Below, piece by piece: positions 1 through 7,430 of a DNA stretch of 28,727 nt. The stretch is from Psychrobacter sp. Lineage in GTDB: Bacteria; Pseudomonadota; Gammaproteobacteria; Pseudomonadales; Moraxellaceae. The translations under genes and the position numbers were made by a program. Position 1 is the stretch's first letter. The number at the start of each line of letters is the position of its first letter. The DNA lies in NCBI GenBank assembly GCA_012270355.1, contig JAAXIL010000033.1, forward strand, positions 1 through 28,727, read 5' to 3'. A model generated the notes under the pieces. The model did no database searches. It was not told the DNA's origin and saw only the letters and a list, made by a program, of their open reading frames with translations.

Positions 1-200
1 CTCCACAGCTGCGATTTGCTCACCACTGAGTAGGGGTGGTTCCCCCAGCAAACGGGCCTGGAGATACATCCGCGCCAAGGTTTCCACCTCAATCACCAAG
101 CCAAGGGCTTGAGGCAACGTTGCACCCAACGCGACCTGACCGTGATGGGCCATCAGTCAAGCGCGCCTGTCGTCAAAAAGCCCGGCCAGTTGCCAAAAAG
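1..200 (-). pseudogene. Class II aldolase/adducin-family C-terminal remnant
   Basis: Read on the minus strand, codons leftward from about position 200 give a class II aldolase tail: DDRRA, a TGA stop, then LMAHHGQVALG and LPQALGLVIEVETLARMYLQ, ending in LLSGEQIAAVE at the window edge. The LMA(N/H)HG..ALG block and the following helix ending in ETLARMYL are typical of L-fuculose-phosphate aldolase-like zinc enzymes that cleave or epimerise phosphosugars. Two things mark it as broken. A TGA sits where relatives commonly have RRACLMANHG, so TGC to TGA is likely. The N-terminal two thirds are absent: to the right of about 200 the frame no longer resembles the family. The remaining C-terminus lies outside the window. 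There is no start codon, so ordinary ORF calling misses it. Family assignment is fairly sure; substrate is unknown. Confidence 0.65.
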
Positions 201-487
201 TACTCGAACAGCCGGTTGACTGTAACACCATCGTTCGCACCAAAGAAATCATGCGAACGACGCATTGCGATTACTTTTTGTTCCCTGAAGTGGGCGATAC
301 GTTGGTTGTCGGTGCGATACCTGAAGAGTTGCAAGTGGCTTTAGTTGCTCCCACTTGGCATAACTTTATTGAGGGGAATTATGTGGTACAAGATACGGTT
401 CGCCATGACATTAGAGTGACAGACAACCGCTTAACTGACCGTCAAACGCCCATCAACTATGACATGTCAGTCACCATGGTGGATTAA
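200..487 (+). pseudogene. Unidentified C-terminal gene fragment
   Basis: An open plus-strand frame ends at TAA 485-487. Its first ATG is at 251 (MRTTHCDYFLFPEVGDTL..., 78 residues), but the protein-like reading extends upstream to about 200 (VLEQPVDCNTIVRTKE) without a start codon. The product would be acidic with many valines and no membrane segment. I do not recognise the family. Its left edge coincides with the end of the aldolase remnant on the other strand, so this looks like a junction where two truncated genes were joined. The stop overlaps the stop of the convergent peptidase gene (484-486). No Shine-Dalgarno precedes ATG 251. It could be a short real ORF, but a remnant is more likely. 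Confidence 0.35.
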
Positions 488-2091
488 GGGGTATTTCTAA
501 ACCGCCTGTCATCAAAATCAGGCTGTCCGACGGTGATGATCATAAAATCGTCAGGATTGATTTTTTTCCGTAGGGCTTGATTGACTTCACCCATGGTCGT
601 GTTTTCGATACGTTTTGGGTAGTCCGTAATGAATGAGTCTGGCAACTCATAAAAGGTGAGTGCTCCCAGCGTTTGGTTCATGCTGGCGTTGCTGGCAAAA
701 CTCATGGGATAAGCATTCACGATGCTCTGTTTGGTAAGCTCAAATTCACTTTGCGTCACCCCATCTGTCAAAGTGTCCTCTATCACCTCCAACGTTAAGT
801 CAATGGCATCTTGAGCTTTGGCGTTGCGGGTAGAAAAGCTGATTTGATAAGGTCCTGTGGTTTGCATGGCATTGAATGCCCCATAAATTCCGTAGGTGTA
901 ACCCTCACGCTTACGCACCGCTTGCATCAAGCGAGAGTTAAATCCCGAACCTGCCAAAATTTCATTGCCGATGGTCAGGGCAGACTGCTGTTGCCATGTT
1001 TTCGGGTCAGCACTGATGGCGTTACCCAACTGCCCCATGAGCACATAAGTCTGGTCGCTGGCATAATCAATGTTGATTTGCTGAGGTTTGGGTGGTTTGG
1101 GTAAGGGAAGAGCGGGGTCGGGCGAGCATGCTTTTAAACCTTGAGTTAAGTTTTCTGCCATCCGCTTTGCTTCACTAAGCGTCAAATCGCCTGTGATGCT
1201 TAATGACGCATTGTTTGCCACGCCATAGCGTCGCCAAAATGCCTGAATGTCTTCGGTGGTGATGGTTGGCACGGTGGCAAGCGAACCAAACGTCATGTCG
1301 GCATAAGGGTGGTCGCCATATAAGACTTGATCAAACGCCCGCTGTGCCAAAAAAGCGGGGCTTTGTTCCATGCTTTTGAGTATCAAGGTTTGCTGGGCTT
1401 TGCTTCGGGCTAGCACGTCTGCGTCAAAACGGGGGGTGCGGAGCATGGCATTGACCAAACGCACGGCAGGCGCAAGGTTATCTGCATCCGACAGACTGCG
1501 AAGGGTGATGACTAATTGGTCTTTGTATGCCATACCCGCCAAATTAATGCCCAAATTTTCCACTTCGGTGGCAAATTCAGTTTCATTCAACTCTGTGGTG
1601 CCTTTGCTCAGCATTTGAGCCGTTAGGCTGGCTAAACCGCCTGCGTCTGCTCGAATGCTCTCATCCCTCGCACTGCCTGCATTAAAGTGTAATGACACAT
1701 CCACGATGGGCAACTGGTCAGTCGAGACAAAAGCAACAGGGATTCCGCTTGTGGTCTCAAATCTGTGAATGGTGGGCAAATCAAACTCAAGCGGTTTGGT
1801 GTGCTGCAAACTGGTGAGAGCCTGCTCGGCAAGGATGGGCTGGCTGATATCCACATCTTTTGCGGTGTGTTCTTGCAAAGCAGTATTCGAGATATCTGCC
1901 ATCGGGGCACTAGCAATAGCCGTGTCAGGTGCAATGGCTGGCGTGCTGGCATAAACCGTGGTTGAGCTAATGACAAATCCGCCCGCTAACAACAGGCAAG
2001 TGAGGGATTGACGAGAATGGTTGATAATAGGTTGTAGATTAAGCATAGAGATGACCGTAATATTTAGATTGACCATTTTTAAGTTGATCAT
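484..2091 (-). CDS. M16-family peptidase-like protein without HxxEH motif (secreted)
   Basis: This is an M16 (pitrilysin/insulinase) family protein of the roughly 450-residue PqqL/YmxG-like class. N-terminal and C-terminal M16 domains are recognisable (GIPVAFVSTDQLPIVDVSLHF; later NEILAGSGFNSRLMQAVR and REGYTYGIYG). At the position where active members have HxxEH it reads AGGLASLTAQML, so the zinc site is missing and the protein is probably the non-catalytic partner of the HxxEH protein encoded just upstream. A signal peptide is visible (hydrophobic LTCLLLAGGFVISS, likely cleavage after TTVYA), implying a periplasmic location. The start is uncertain. ATG 2091 overlaps the stop of an upstream mini-ORF, ATG 2076 is in frame, and ATG 2046 (MLNLQPII) gives a more usual signal-peptide length. 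None has a clear Shine-Dalgarno. Confidence 0.88.
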   Translation of the reverse strand: MINLKMVNLNITVISMLNLQPIINHSRQSLTCLLLAGGFVISSTTVYASTPAIAPDTAIASAPMADISNTALQEHTAKDVDISQPILAEQALTSLQHTKPLEFDLPTIHRFETTSGIPVAFVSTDQLPIVDVSLHFNAGSARDESIRADAGGLASLTAQMLSKGTTELNETEFATEVENLGINLAGMAYKDQLVITLRSLSDADNLAPAVRLVNAMLRTPRFDADVLARSKAQQTLILKSMEQSPAFLAQRAFDQVLYGDHPYADMTFGSLATVPTITTEDIQAFWRRYGVANNASLSITGDLTLSEAKRMAENLTQGLKACSPDPALPLPKPPKPQQINIDYASDQTYVLMGQLGNAISADPKTWQQQSALTIGNEILAGSGFNSRLMQAVRKREGYTYGIYGAFNAMQTTGPYQISFSTRNAKAQDAIDLTLEVIEDTLTDGVTQSEFELTKQSIVNAYPMSFASNASMNQTLGALTFYELPDSFITDYPKRIENTTMGEVNQALRKKINPDDFMIITVGQPDFDDRRFRNTP

Positions 2092-2176
2092 GTTTTTGGG
2101 CTGAGAGTCATGTTTTTGGGCTGAGAGTCATGTTTTTGCGAATCACGTTTTTGAGAGTCACGTTTTTGAGAGTCAC
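2088..2176 (-). repeat. Tandem repeat encoding chained mini-ORFs before the M16 partner gene
   Basis: On the minus strand three 15-nt units (GTGACTCTCAAAAAC, twice exact, then a variant GTGATTCGCAAAAAC) are followed by two exact 20-nt units (ATGACTCTCAGCCCAAAAAC). Each unit begins with GTG or ATG. The 15-nt units stay in frame from GTG 2176 into ATG 2131 and end at TGA 2108-2110. The second 20-nt unit gives ATG 2111 to TGA 2088-2090 (MTLSPKT). Both stops overlap the next ATG as ATGA, and the last of these is the longest candidate start of the peptidase gene (2091). An in-frame TAA lies just before GTG 2176. No ribosome binding site is evident. Translation coupling is inferred. Confidence 0.7.
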
Positions 2177-2224
2177 GTTTTAAAGTCGAATTGGGATATA
2201 GGGCGTGTGAAAATCAATAAGGAG

Positions 2225-3778
2225 TTAATGACCGTCTTCGCTCATCTCACCGTCACTTTTTTCATCCTCATAAGGAATGACATGCATGACGGTAAGATTG
2301 TCTGTGGTTAAATACTTTTTAGCCACTGCATGAATGTCAGCCGTGGTGACGTTTGCCACGTTGTCCGGCAGTTGCTCGATGATACGGTCATCCAGCCCTG
2401 CCGTTTGCAAACTGCCAATCATTTGGGCTTGCCCCATCACGCTGTCTTGCCCAAACACAAACCCCTTTACCAAATTGTTTTCGGCTCGGCTTAAAACTGC
2501 GTCATCGAAGTCATCGGTGGTCATTTGTGCAATTTCGTGTTGCAAGGCTTGCTGAGCGTCATCTAACGATACGCCTGCACGAGGCACGGTTTGTAACAAA
2601 AACAGTCCATCGCCTCGGTCGTAAAGGTCATAATAGGTCACGATAGAAGCGAGCAGATTTTGTTCTCGCACCAAGCGACGCTCAAGCCGTGCCGAATAGC
2701 CCCCGTCTAACACGAACTGTAATTTCAATAACGCATATGCCTCATCAGTCGGCTTGCCCGCTTCTGCCAAGCTGGCGACAGTCGGCACGTTGTATGCCAT
2801 CACCAGCATCGGCACATTAACGGTTTCTACCAACTCTTTTTTAACATACCCTCGCATGCCGTTTTGCGTGACGCTGGGGCGTTTGGGCAAGGTTTTGGCG
2901 GGTATGTCAGCAAAATATCGCACCACGTTTTGCATCGCATCGATGGGGTCAACGTCACCCACAATTACCAGCGTCGCATTGTTTGGGGCATACCAAGTGT
3001 CATACCAGTCCTGTAGCTCATCAATGGTGATGCTCCCAATTTCCGCCATCGGACCAATCACCGATTCACCTTTGGGGCTGTCTGGCATGGCTAGCAGGCG
3101 AAACTTCTCTGACGCTCGAGCAACGGGGCTGTCGTCGGTGCGTTGCCGACGTTCTTCCATGACAATTTGACGCTCTTGCTTAAATTCTTCGGCAAACGCC
3201 TCGCTAGCAAAATCAAGATTGGTCATGCGGTCGGCTTCGAGCTCTAACGCCAATGCCAAACGGTTGGCGGGAAAAACTTCATAATATCCCGTGTAGTCGT
3301 GACTGGTGAAGGCGTTGTGATTGCCCCCATATTTAGGAATCAAGCGGTCGAAGTCATCGCCCGAAACGGGGGGCGTGCCTTTAAACATCATGTGTTCAAG
3401 CAGATGCGAGATGCCCCCTTTGTCCTCGGGCTCGTCTGCACTACCTACGTGATACCAAATTTGGCTGATGACCACAGGTGTGCGGTGATCTTCCTTAATG
3501 ATGACCTGCAAACCATTATCTAAGCGATATTCATGCCGACTGGGCTCGGAGGCAAATTCATTGCCAGTAGGCACTTTGGTATATCCTGTTGAGGTAGTTA
3601 TGGTGGATTTAGTGCTGGTTTGGGCAGTAGCGGACGGCAAAGTCTGTGAGCTTTGGCATCCTGACAGTGTCAGCATGGTTAGGGAGGCAAACGAAGCAAA
3701 AACGACGGGTACAAGTGCTGGGGTAAGAAGTGATAAAGCGGACAATTTGTATAAAGACGGCAGTTTAAGTGGCATCAT
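2225..3778 (-). CDS. M16-family zinc metallopeptidase lipoprotein (HxxEH)
   Basis: This is an active-type M16 peptidase. The zinc motif HLLEH (residues about 125-129 from this start) is followed by MMFKGT and, about 75 residues later, the conserved acidic ELEADRM segment. The C-terminal half has the usual DGGYSARLERRLVRE block. The N-terminus carries a hydrophobic stretch ending in LTLSGC, a good lipobox, so the mature protein should be a lipoprotein anchored by Cys 41 facing the periplasm. I chose ATG 3778; the longer frame upstream opens only with TTG at 3847. No Shine-Dalgarno is visible, but a perfect TATAAT lies 7 nt before the ATG. It is transcribed ahead of the motif-less M16 gene, and such active/inactive pairs are common. 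Its substrate is unknown; peptide clearance in the envelope is plausible. Confidence 0.9.
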   Translation of the reverse strand: MMPLKLPSLYKLSALSLLTPALVPVVFASFASLTMLTLSGCQSSQTLPSATAQTSTKSTITTSTGYTKVPTGNEFASEPSRHEYRLDNGLQVIIKEDHRTPVVISQIWYHVGSADEPEDKGGISHLLEHMMFKGTPPVSGDDFDRLIPKYGGNHNAFTSHDYTGYYEVFPANRLALALELEADRMTNLDFASEAFAEEFKQERQIVMEERRQRTDDSPVARASEKFRLLAMPDSPKGESVIGPMAEIGSITIDELQDWYDTWYAPNNATLVIVGDVDPIDAMQNVVRYFADIPAKTLPKRPSVTQNGMRGYVKKELVETVNVPMLVMAYNVPTVASLAEAGKPTDEAYALLKLQFVLDGGYSARLERRLVREQNLLASIVTYYDLYDRGDGLFLLQTVPRAGVSLDDAQQALQHEIAQMTTDDFDDAVLSRAENNLVKGFVFGQDSVMGQAQMIGSLQTAGLDDRIIEQLPDNVANVTTADIHAVAKKYLTTDNLTVMHVIPYEDEKSDGEMSEDGH

Positions 3779-3785
3779 AAGGCAG

Positions 3786-3791
3786 ATTATA
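3786..3791 (-). promoter_or_regulatory. Consensus -10 box, possible leaderless start of the M16 lipoprotein gene
   Basis: TATAAT on the minus strand lies 7 nt before ATG 3778, so transcription would begin at or next to the start codon. No good -35 hexamer is seen at 16-18 nt spacing, which limits confidence. Confidence 0.4.
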
Positions 3792-3923
3792 GAATGAACA
3801 TTCAAAATGATTGTTTGGATATTATCGGGCTGTGGCAAGTTAGGCAAATCATTCGATATTCTTATTTGGCAATTTAAACCCTTACTATTAAATCATAATC
3901 AGACGGCTTAAACGGAAATTTGC

Positions 3924-3929
3924 TATAAT
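3924..3929 (+). promoter_or_regulatory. Extended -10 promoter element upstream of mnmG
   Basis: TGCTATAAT gives an extended -10 (TGn before TATAAT). There is no clear -35. Transcription would start near 3936 and run through the palindromic element at 3981-4053 into mnmG. The rest of 3779-4136 shows no gene. Confidence 0.4.
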
Positions 3930-3980
3930 TATCACCATTTTGGTTAGAGTGAAAACCAGATTGTATTGTATGTCTAAACC

Positions 3981-4053
3981 CTCCCCTTGACCCGCTCCTT
4001 CGTAAGGTGGGGGAACGGATTCCTTCCCTTAGCAAGGGGAGAGCTGGGGTCAA
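3981..4053. repeat. GC-rich palindromic intergenic element
   Basis: CTCCCCTTG (3981-3989) pairs with CAAGGGGAG (4033-4041), and TTGACCC (3987-3993) pairs with GGGTCAA (4047-4053). The two pairings overlap, so alternative foldings are possible. Inside, CTTCGTAAGG faces the complement of CCTTAGCAAG-like sequence. The whole element is a roughly 73-bp imperfect palindrome in the mnmG leader. It resembles REP-like intergenic repeats. There is no T-run, so it is not an obvious terminator. Confidence 0.5.
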
Positions 4054-4136
4054 TCGTTCAATTTATTTTCATGATTAAATTACGAGATTGATATATTCGG
4101 GTGTATGCCCAATTTTTATTAAACGCCGAGGTTGCC

Positions 4137-6065
4137 ATGTCCACATCTACTCACACTTATCCCAAAACCTATGACGTGATTGTCATTGGCGGTGGACACG
4201 CTGGCACGGAAGCGGCGTTAGCAGCGGCTCGCATGGGGTCGCAAACCTTACTACTCACGCACAACATCGAGACGCTGGGGCAGATGAGTTGTAACCCTGC
4301 CATCGGCGGCATTGGTAAATCGCATTTGGTGCGAGAAATTGATGCGTTGGGCGGAGCAATGGCACTGGCAACCGACAAAGCGGGCATTCAGTTTCGAGTA
4401 CTTAACAGTCGCAAAGGGGCAGCGGTGCGAGCCACTCGGGCACAAGCAGATCGAGTTCTGTATAAAGCGGCGATTCGTTATGCCTTAGAAAACCAGCCCA
4501 ATTTGGATTTATTTCAGCAAGGGGCAGATGATATCGTGGTCGAAAATGGTAAGGCATGTGGCGTGGTGACCTCGACGGGTATTGTGTTTCGTTCGCATAG
4601 CGTTATTTTGACGTCGGGCACGTTTTTGGGCGGGGTGATTCACATTGGCTTGAACAATGCCAAAGGCGGTCGGGCTGGCGAACATCCGGACATCTCACTA
4701 GCCGAGCGACTTCTTCAACACAAACTGCCTTTCGGACTAGTCTAGCCAGGTACGCCCGCTCGTATCGACGCCAAAACCGTTGATTTTAGCAAAATGACGG
4801 TGCAACCTGGCGACACGCCATTGCCGGTCATGAGTTTTATGGGCAATGTGAGCATGCACCCTGAGCAGGTGAACTGCTACATCACCTATACCAATGTCAA
4901 AACACATGAAATCATCGCCAAGCACCTTGACCGCTCGCCCTTGTTTTCGGGCGATATTGAAGGGGTAGGACCTCGCTATTGTCCGTCGATTGAAGACAAA
5001 ATCCATCGTTTTGCTGATAAAGACAGTCATCAAATTTTTATTGAACCTGAAGGCTTGACCACACACGAGCTCTACCCAAATGGTATCTCGACCAGTTTGC
5101 CATTTGACGTGCAGTTTGAGTTTATCCGCACGATGGCAGGGTTAGAGAACGCCCACATTACTCGCCCAGGTTATGCCATTGAGTACGATTATTTTAATCC
5201 GCAAAACCTCAAGCCCACCCTTGAAACCAAATCTATCGACCGTCTGTATTTTGCGGGGCAAATCAACGGCACAACGGGCTATGAAGAAGCAGGTGTGCAA
5301 GGCTTGCTCGCTGGCGTGAATGCCGCCTTATCCACGCAGGATAATCCTGTAATGGATACGTGGACACCTACCCGAGATCAAGCGTATTTGGGTGTATTGG
5401 TCGATGACCTCATCACACACGGCACCAAAGAGCCATATCGTATGTTCACCAGCCGTGCCGAATACCGTTTGCTATTGCGTGAAGACAATGCCGATCAGCG
5501 ATTGACCGCGGTTGGACGCAAACTTGGTTTGGTGAATGATGCTCGTTGGCAAGCCTATCAAACCAAAATGAACAGCATCGAAAGCGAGTCCGCCCGCCTC
5601 AAAGACTTGTGGGCAACCCCGCAAAATGAGATTCGGCCAAAATTCGCCGAACAAACAGGCGAGACGTTCTCTCACGACGCCAATCCTTATGATTTGCTCA
5701 AGCGACCAAAAGTGACGTTTGCCGACATTCGAACCATCACTGATAGCGAGGTGAGCGATGAAGTGGGCGAGCAGATTGAGATTTCCGTGAAATATGCGGG
5801 TTATATTGACCGTCAGCAAGATGAAATCAATCAGATGAAACGTCTTGAGAGCACCACGTTGCCGACGGATTTTGATTATGCCAGCGTGTCGGGCTTGTCT
5901 AATGAGATTGTGCAAAAGTTAAGTGACGTGCGACCTGCCACGCTTGGGCAAGCAGGTCGCATCAGTGGCGTGACACCTGCTGCCATTCAACTGCTTGGCA
6001 TGACGCTTAAGAAACAAAAGAAGCTTAAAGGTATGTTAGCAAATACTGATAAAGCTTCGGCATAA
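4137..6065 (+). pseudogene. mnmG: tRNA U34 carboxymethylaminomethyl-modifying enzyme MnmG (GidA), interrupted
   Basis: MnmG works with MnmE to install the cmnm5 group on wobble uridine of tRNAs, using FAD, glycine and methylene-THF. The start ATG 4137 follows CGAGG. The FAD site GGGHAG is at residues 18-23, then [19 protein letters not shown] and the C-terminal signature ([42 protein letters not shown]) are all present. The total of about 640 codons matches the family. The reading frame contains TAG at 4743-4745. Around it the normally invariant R-V/T-GRLKT before GTPARID is replaced by G-L-V-stop-P, two codons shorter than relatives. Readthrough would therefore still lack the motif. Frame is preserved on both sides (4137-4745, then open from 4746 with first ATG at 4794). 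Either the gene is recently inactivated or this spot is misassembled. Confidence 0.88.
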
Positions 6066-6110
6066 TACAAAAAAGAAAATTTTGATTGAATTAATATTAA
6101 AGAGTTTACT

Positions 6111-7208
6111 ATGAGCGTACTGCCCGAACAAAGCCCCGTCACTAAGCCCCATGGTGACACCCAACACAATACTCAAAGCGACGCAAAAAATAGCGGACGC
6201 CAATTTGATTATTTGGTGTTTATTGGACGCTTTCAGCCGTTTCATAACGGGCACAAAGCGGTGGTGGACGAGGCACTGCAGCGAGCTAAAAATGTCATCA
6301 TGCTGATTGGCTCGGCAAATTTGCCTCGCAGTTTGCGTAATCCGTTTACGGTGGCAGAACGAAGTAAGATGATTAAGGGGGCGTATTCTAAGGCGGACGC
6401 AAGTCGTATTCATTGCGTTGGGTTGGACGATGCCCTTTATAACGACACTCGCTGGCTCAAATATGTGCAGGCGGGTGTGAAGTCAGTTACGGGCGATTTG
6501 CAAGCCGACATTGGTTTGATTGGACATTCTAAAGACAGCTCGTCTTATTATCTATCTTTGTTTCCCAATTGGGCGTCGGTATCGGTGCCAAACTATAAAA
6601 ATTTATCCGCCACGCCCATTCGGGACGGCTATTTGATGGGGGCAACGCCTACACTAGACCGCACGCCTGAATCCACTCGAGAAGTGCTCGAAGCGTTTAA
6701 GAAAACCGACGACTATCAGCAGTTGCACGAAGAGGCGTGGTTTATTGACCGCTATAAAAAACAGTGGGAAGACACGCCTTATCCGCCGACTTTTATGACC
6801 GCCGATGCGGTGGTGGTGCAATCGGGGCATATTTTGCTGGTGGAGCGTCGCAGTTTGCCTGGTAAGGGCTTGTGGGCATTGCCCGGTGGCTTTGTCGATC
6901 AAAAAGAAACCTTGTTTGATGCGTGCATTCGGGAGCTTCGAGAAGAAACTCGCCTAAAAGTACCTGAGCCTGTGCTACGAGGTTCTCGCCACAGTCAGTA
7001 TACCTTTGATGACCCGTACCGTTCGGCACGAGGACGCACCATCACCCAAGCGTTTTATTTTCAACTTAAAAACGACCCCAAAGGCTTGCCCAAAGTGAAA
7101 GGTGGCGACGATGCGGCACGGGCATTTTGGCTGCCGCTTGCCGAACTCGATGCCAAACAGATGTTTGAAGACCATTATGCGATTATCACCAAAATGGTCG
7201 GTTTATAA
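6111..7208 (+). CDS. nadM: Bifunctional NMN adenylyltransferase / Nudix hydrolase
   Basis: This cytoplasmic enzyme joins NMN and ATP to make NAD. Its C-terminal Nudix domain in relatives hydrolyses ADP-ribose-type compounds. The nucleotidyltransferase domain shows GRFQPFHNGH at residues 39-48 and SATPIRDG at 166-173. The Nudix box starts at G260 (GGFVDQKETLFDACIREL, then REET), matching GX5EX7REUXEE with E266, R274, E275, E278 and E279. The usual Gly near its end is Arg 281. A length of 365 residues is normal for the fusion, with a slightly long N-terminal tail of about 30 residues. AAAGAG lies before the ATG. It is 45 nt downstream of mnmG and is followed, after a structured gap, by nadV, which supplies its NMN substrate. 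Together they form a nicotinamide salvage route. Confidence 0.93.
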   Translation: MSVLPEQSPVTKPHGDTQHNTQSDAKNSGRQFDYLVFIGRFQPFHNGHKAVVDEALQRAKNVIMLIGSANLPRSLRNPFTVAERSKMIKGAYSKADASRIHCVGLDDALYNDTRWLKYVQAGVKSVTGDLQADIGLIGHSKDSSSYYLSLFPNWASVSVPNYKNLSATPIRDGYLMGATPTLDRTPESTREVLEAFKKTDDYQQLHEEAWFIDRYKKQWEDTPYPPTFMTADAVVVQSGHILLVERRSLPGKGLWALPGGFVDQKETLFDACIRELREETRLKVPEPVLRGSRHSQYTFDDPYRSARGRTITQAFYFQLKNDPKGLPKVKGGDDAARAFWLPLAELDAKQMFEDHYAIITKMVGL

Positions 7209-7263
7209 ATGACATATTTTATCAATTCCACCTCAAACCGATAGACGGAAATGGGTTTTTTAG

Positions 7264-7408
7264 CACCACTTAATAGAGATGGTTTTCTGTCAAAATTAAA
7301 TGGTGCAAATGAACGAATTCCGTCACGCTTGCGGATTAAATTAACTTGAAGTACGACTTGTACATCGGCGTTAATTTGCACCGCAATCGTTCAGGACTTC
7401 GTTCATTT
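7264..7408 (+). ncRNA. Structured nadV leader with a 39-bp-arm hairpin and alternative pairings
   Basis: The nadM-nadV gap is mostly inverted repeats. Arms 7307-7345 and 7370-7408 match at 31 of 39 positions, including AAATGAACGAA, TTGCGG and AAATTAAC with their complements. They enclose a 24-nt loop with GAAGTACGACTTGTAC. An upstream hairpin pairs GCACCACTTAAT (7264-7275) with ATTAAATGGTGC (7295-7306). A third, mutually exclusive pairing joins GGTGCAAAT (7302-7310) with ATTTGCACC (7374-7382). The large hairpin ends 10 nt before the GAGGAG of nadV. This could be a regulatory leader or simply a palindromic mobile repeat. It does not match the NAD-I or NAD-II riboswitch motifs as I know them. 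Confidence 0.5.
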
Positions 7409-7430
7409 CACACAACAGAGGAGTTCTGTG

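Noticed and set aside
36..344. 102-codon plus-strand ORF at the left edge
   Set aside because: It is antisense to the class II aldolase remnant in its first half and out of frame with the protein-like tail in the second, and its composition is not protein-like.
2088..2176. CRISPR-like array
   Set aside because: The units are contiguous 15- and 20-nt tandem repeats without spacers, and no cas genes are nearby.
7209..7430. Known NAD riboswitch (NAD-I/nadA or NAD-II/pnuC motif)
   Set aside because: I could not align the conserved loops of either class. The structure is dominated by long inverted repeats with a core shared with unrelated loci.
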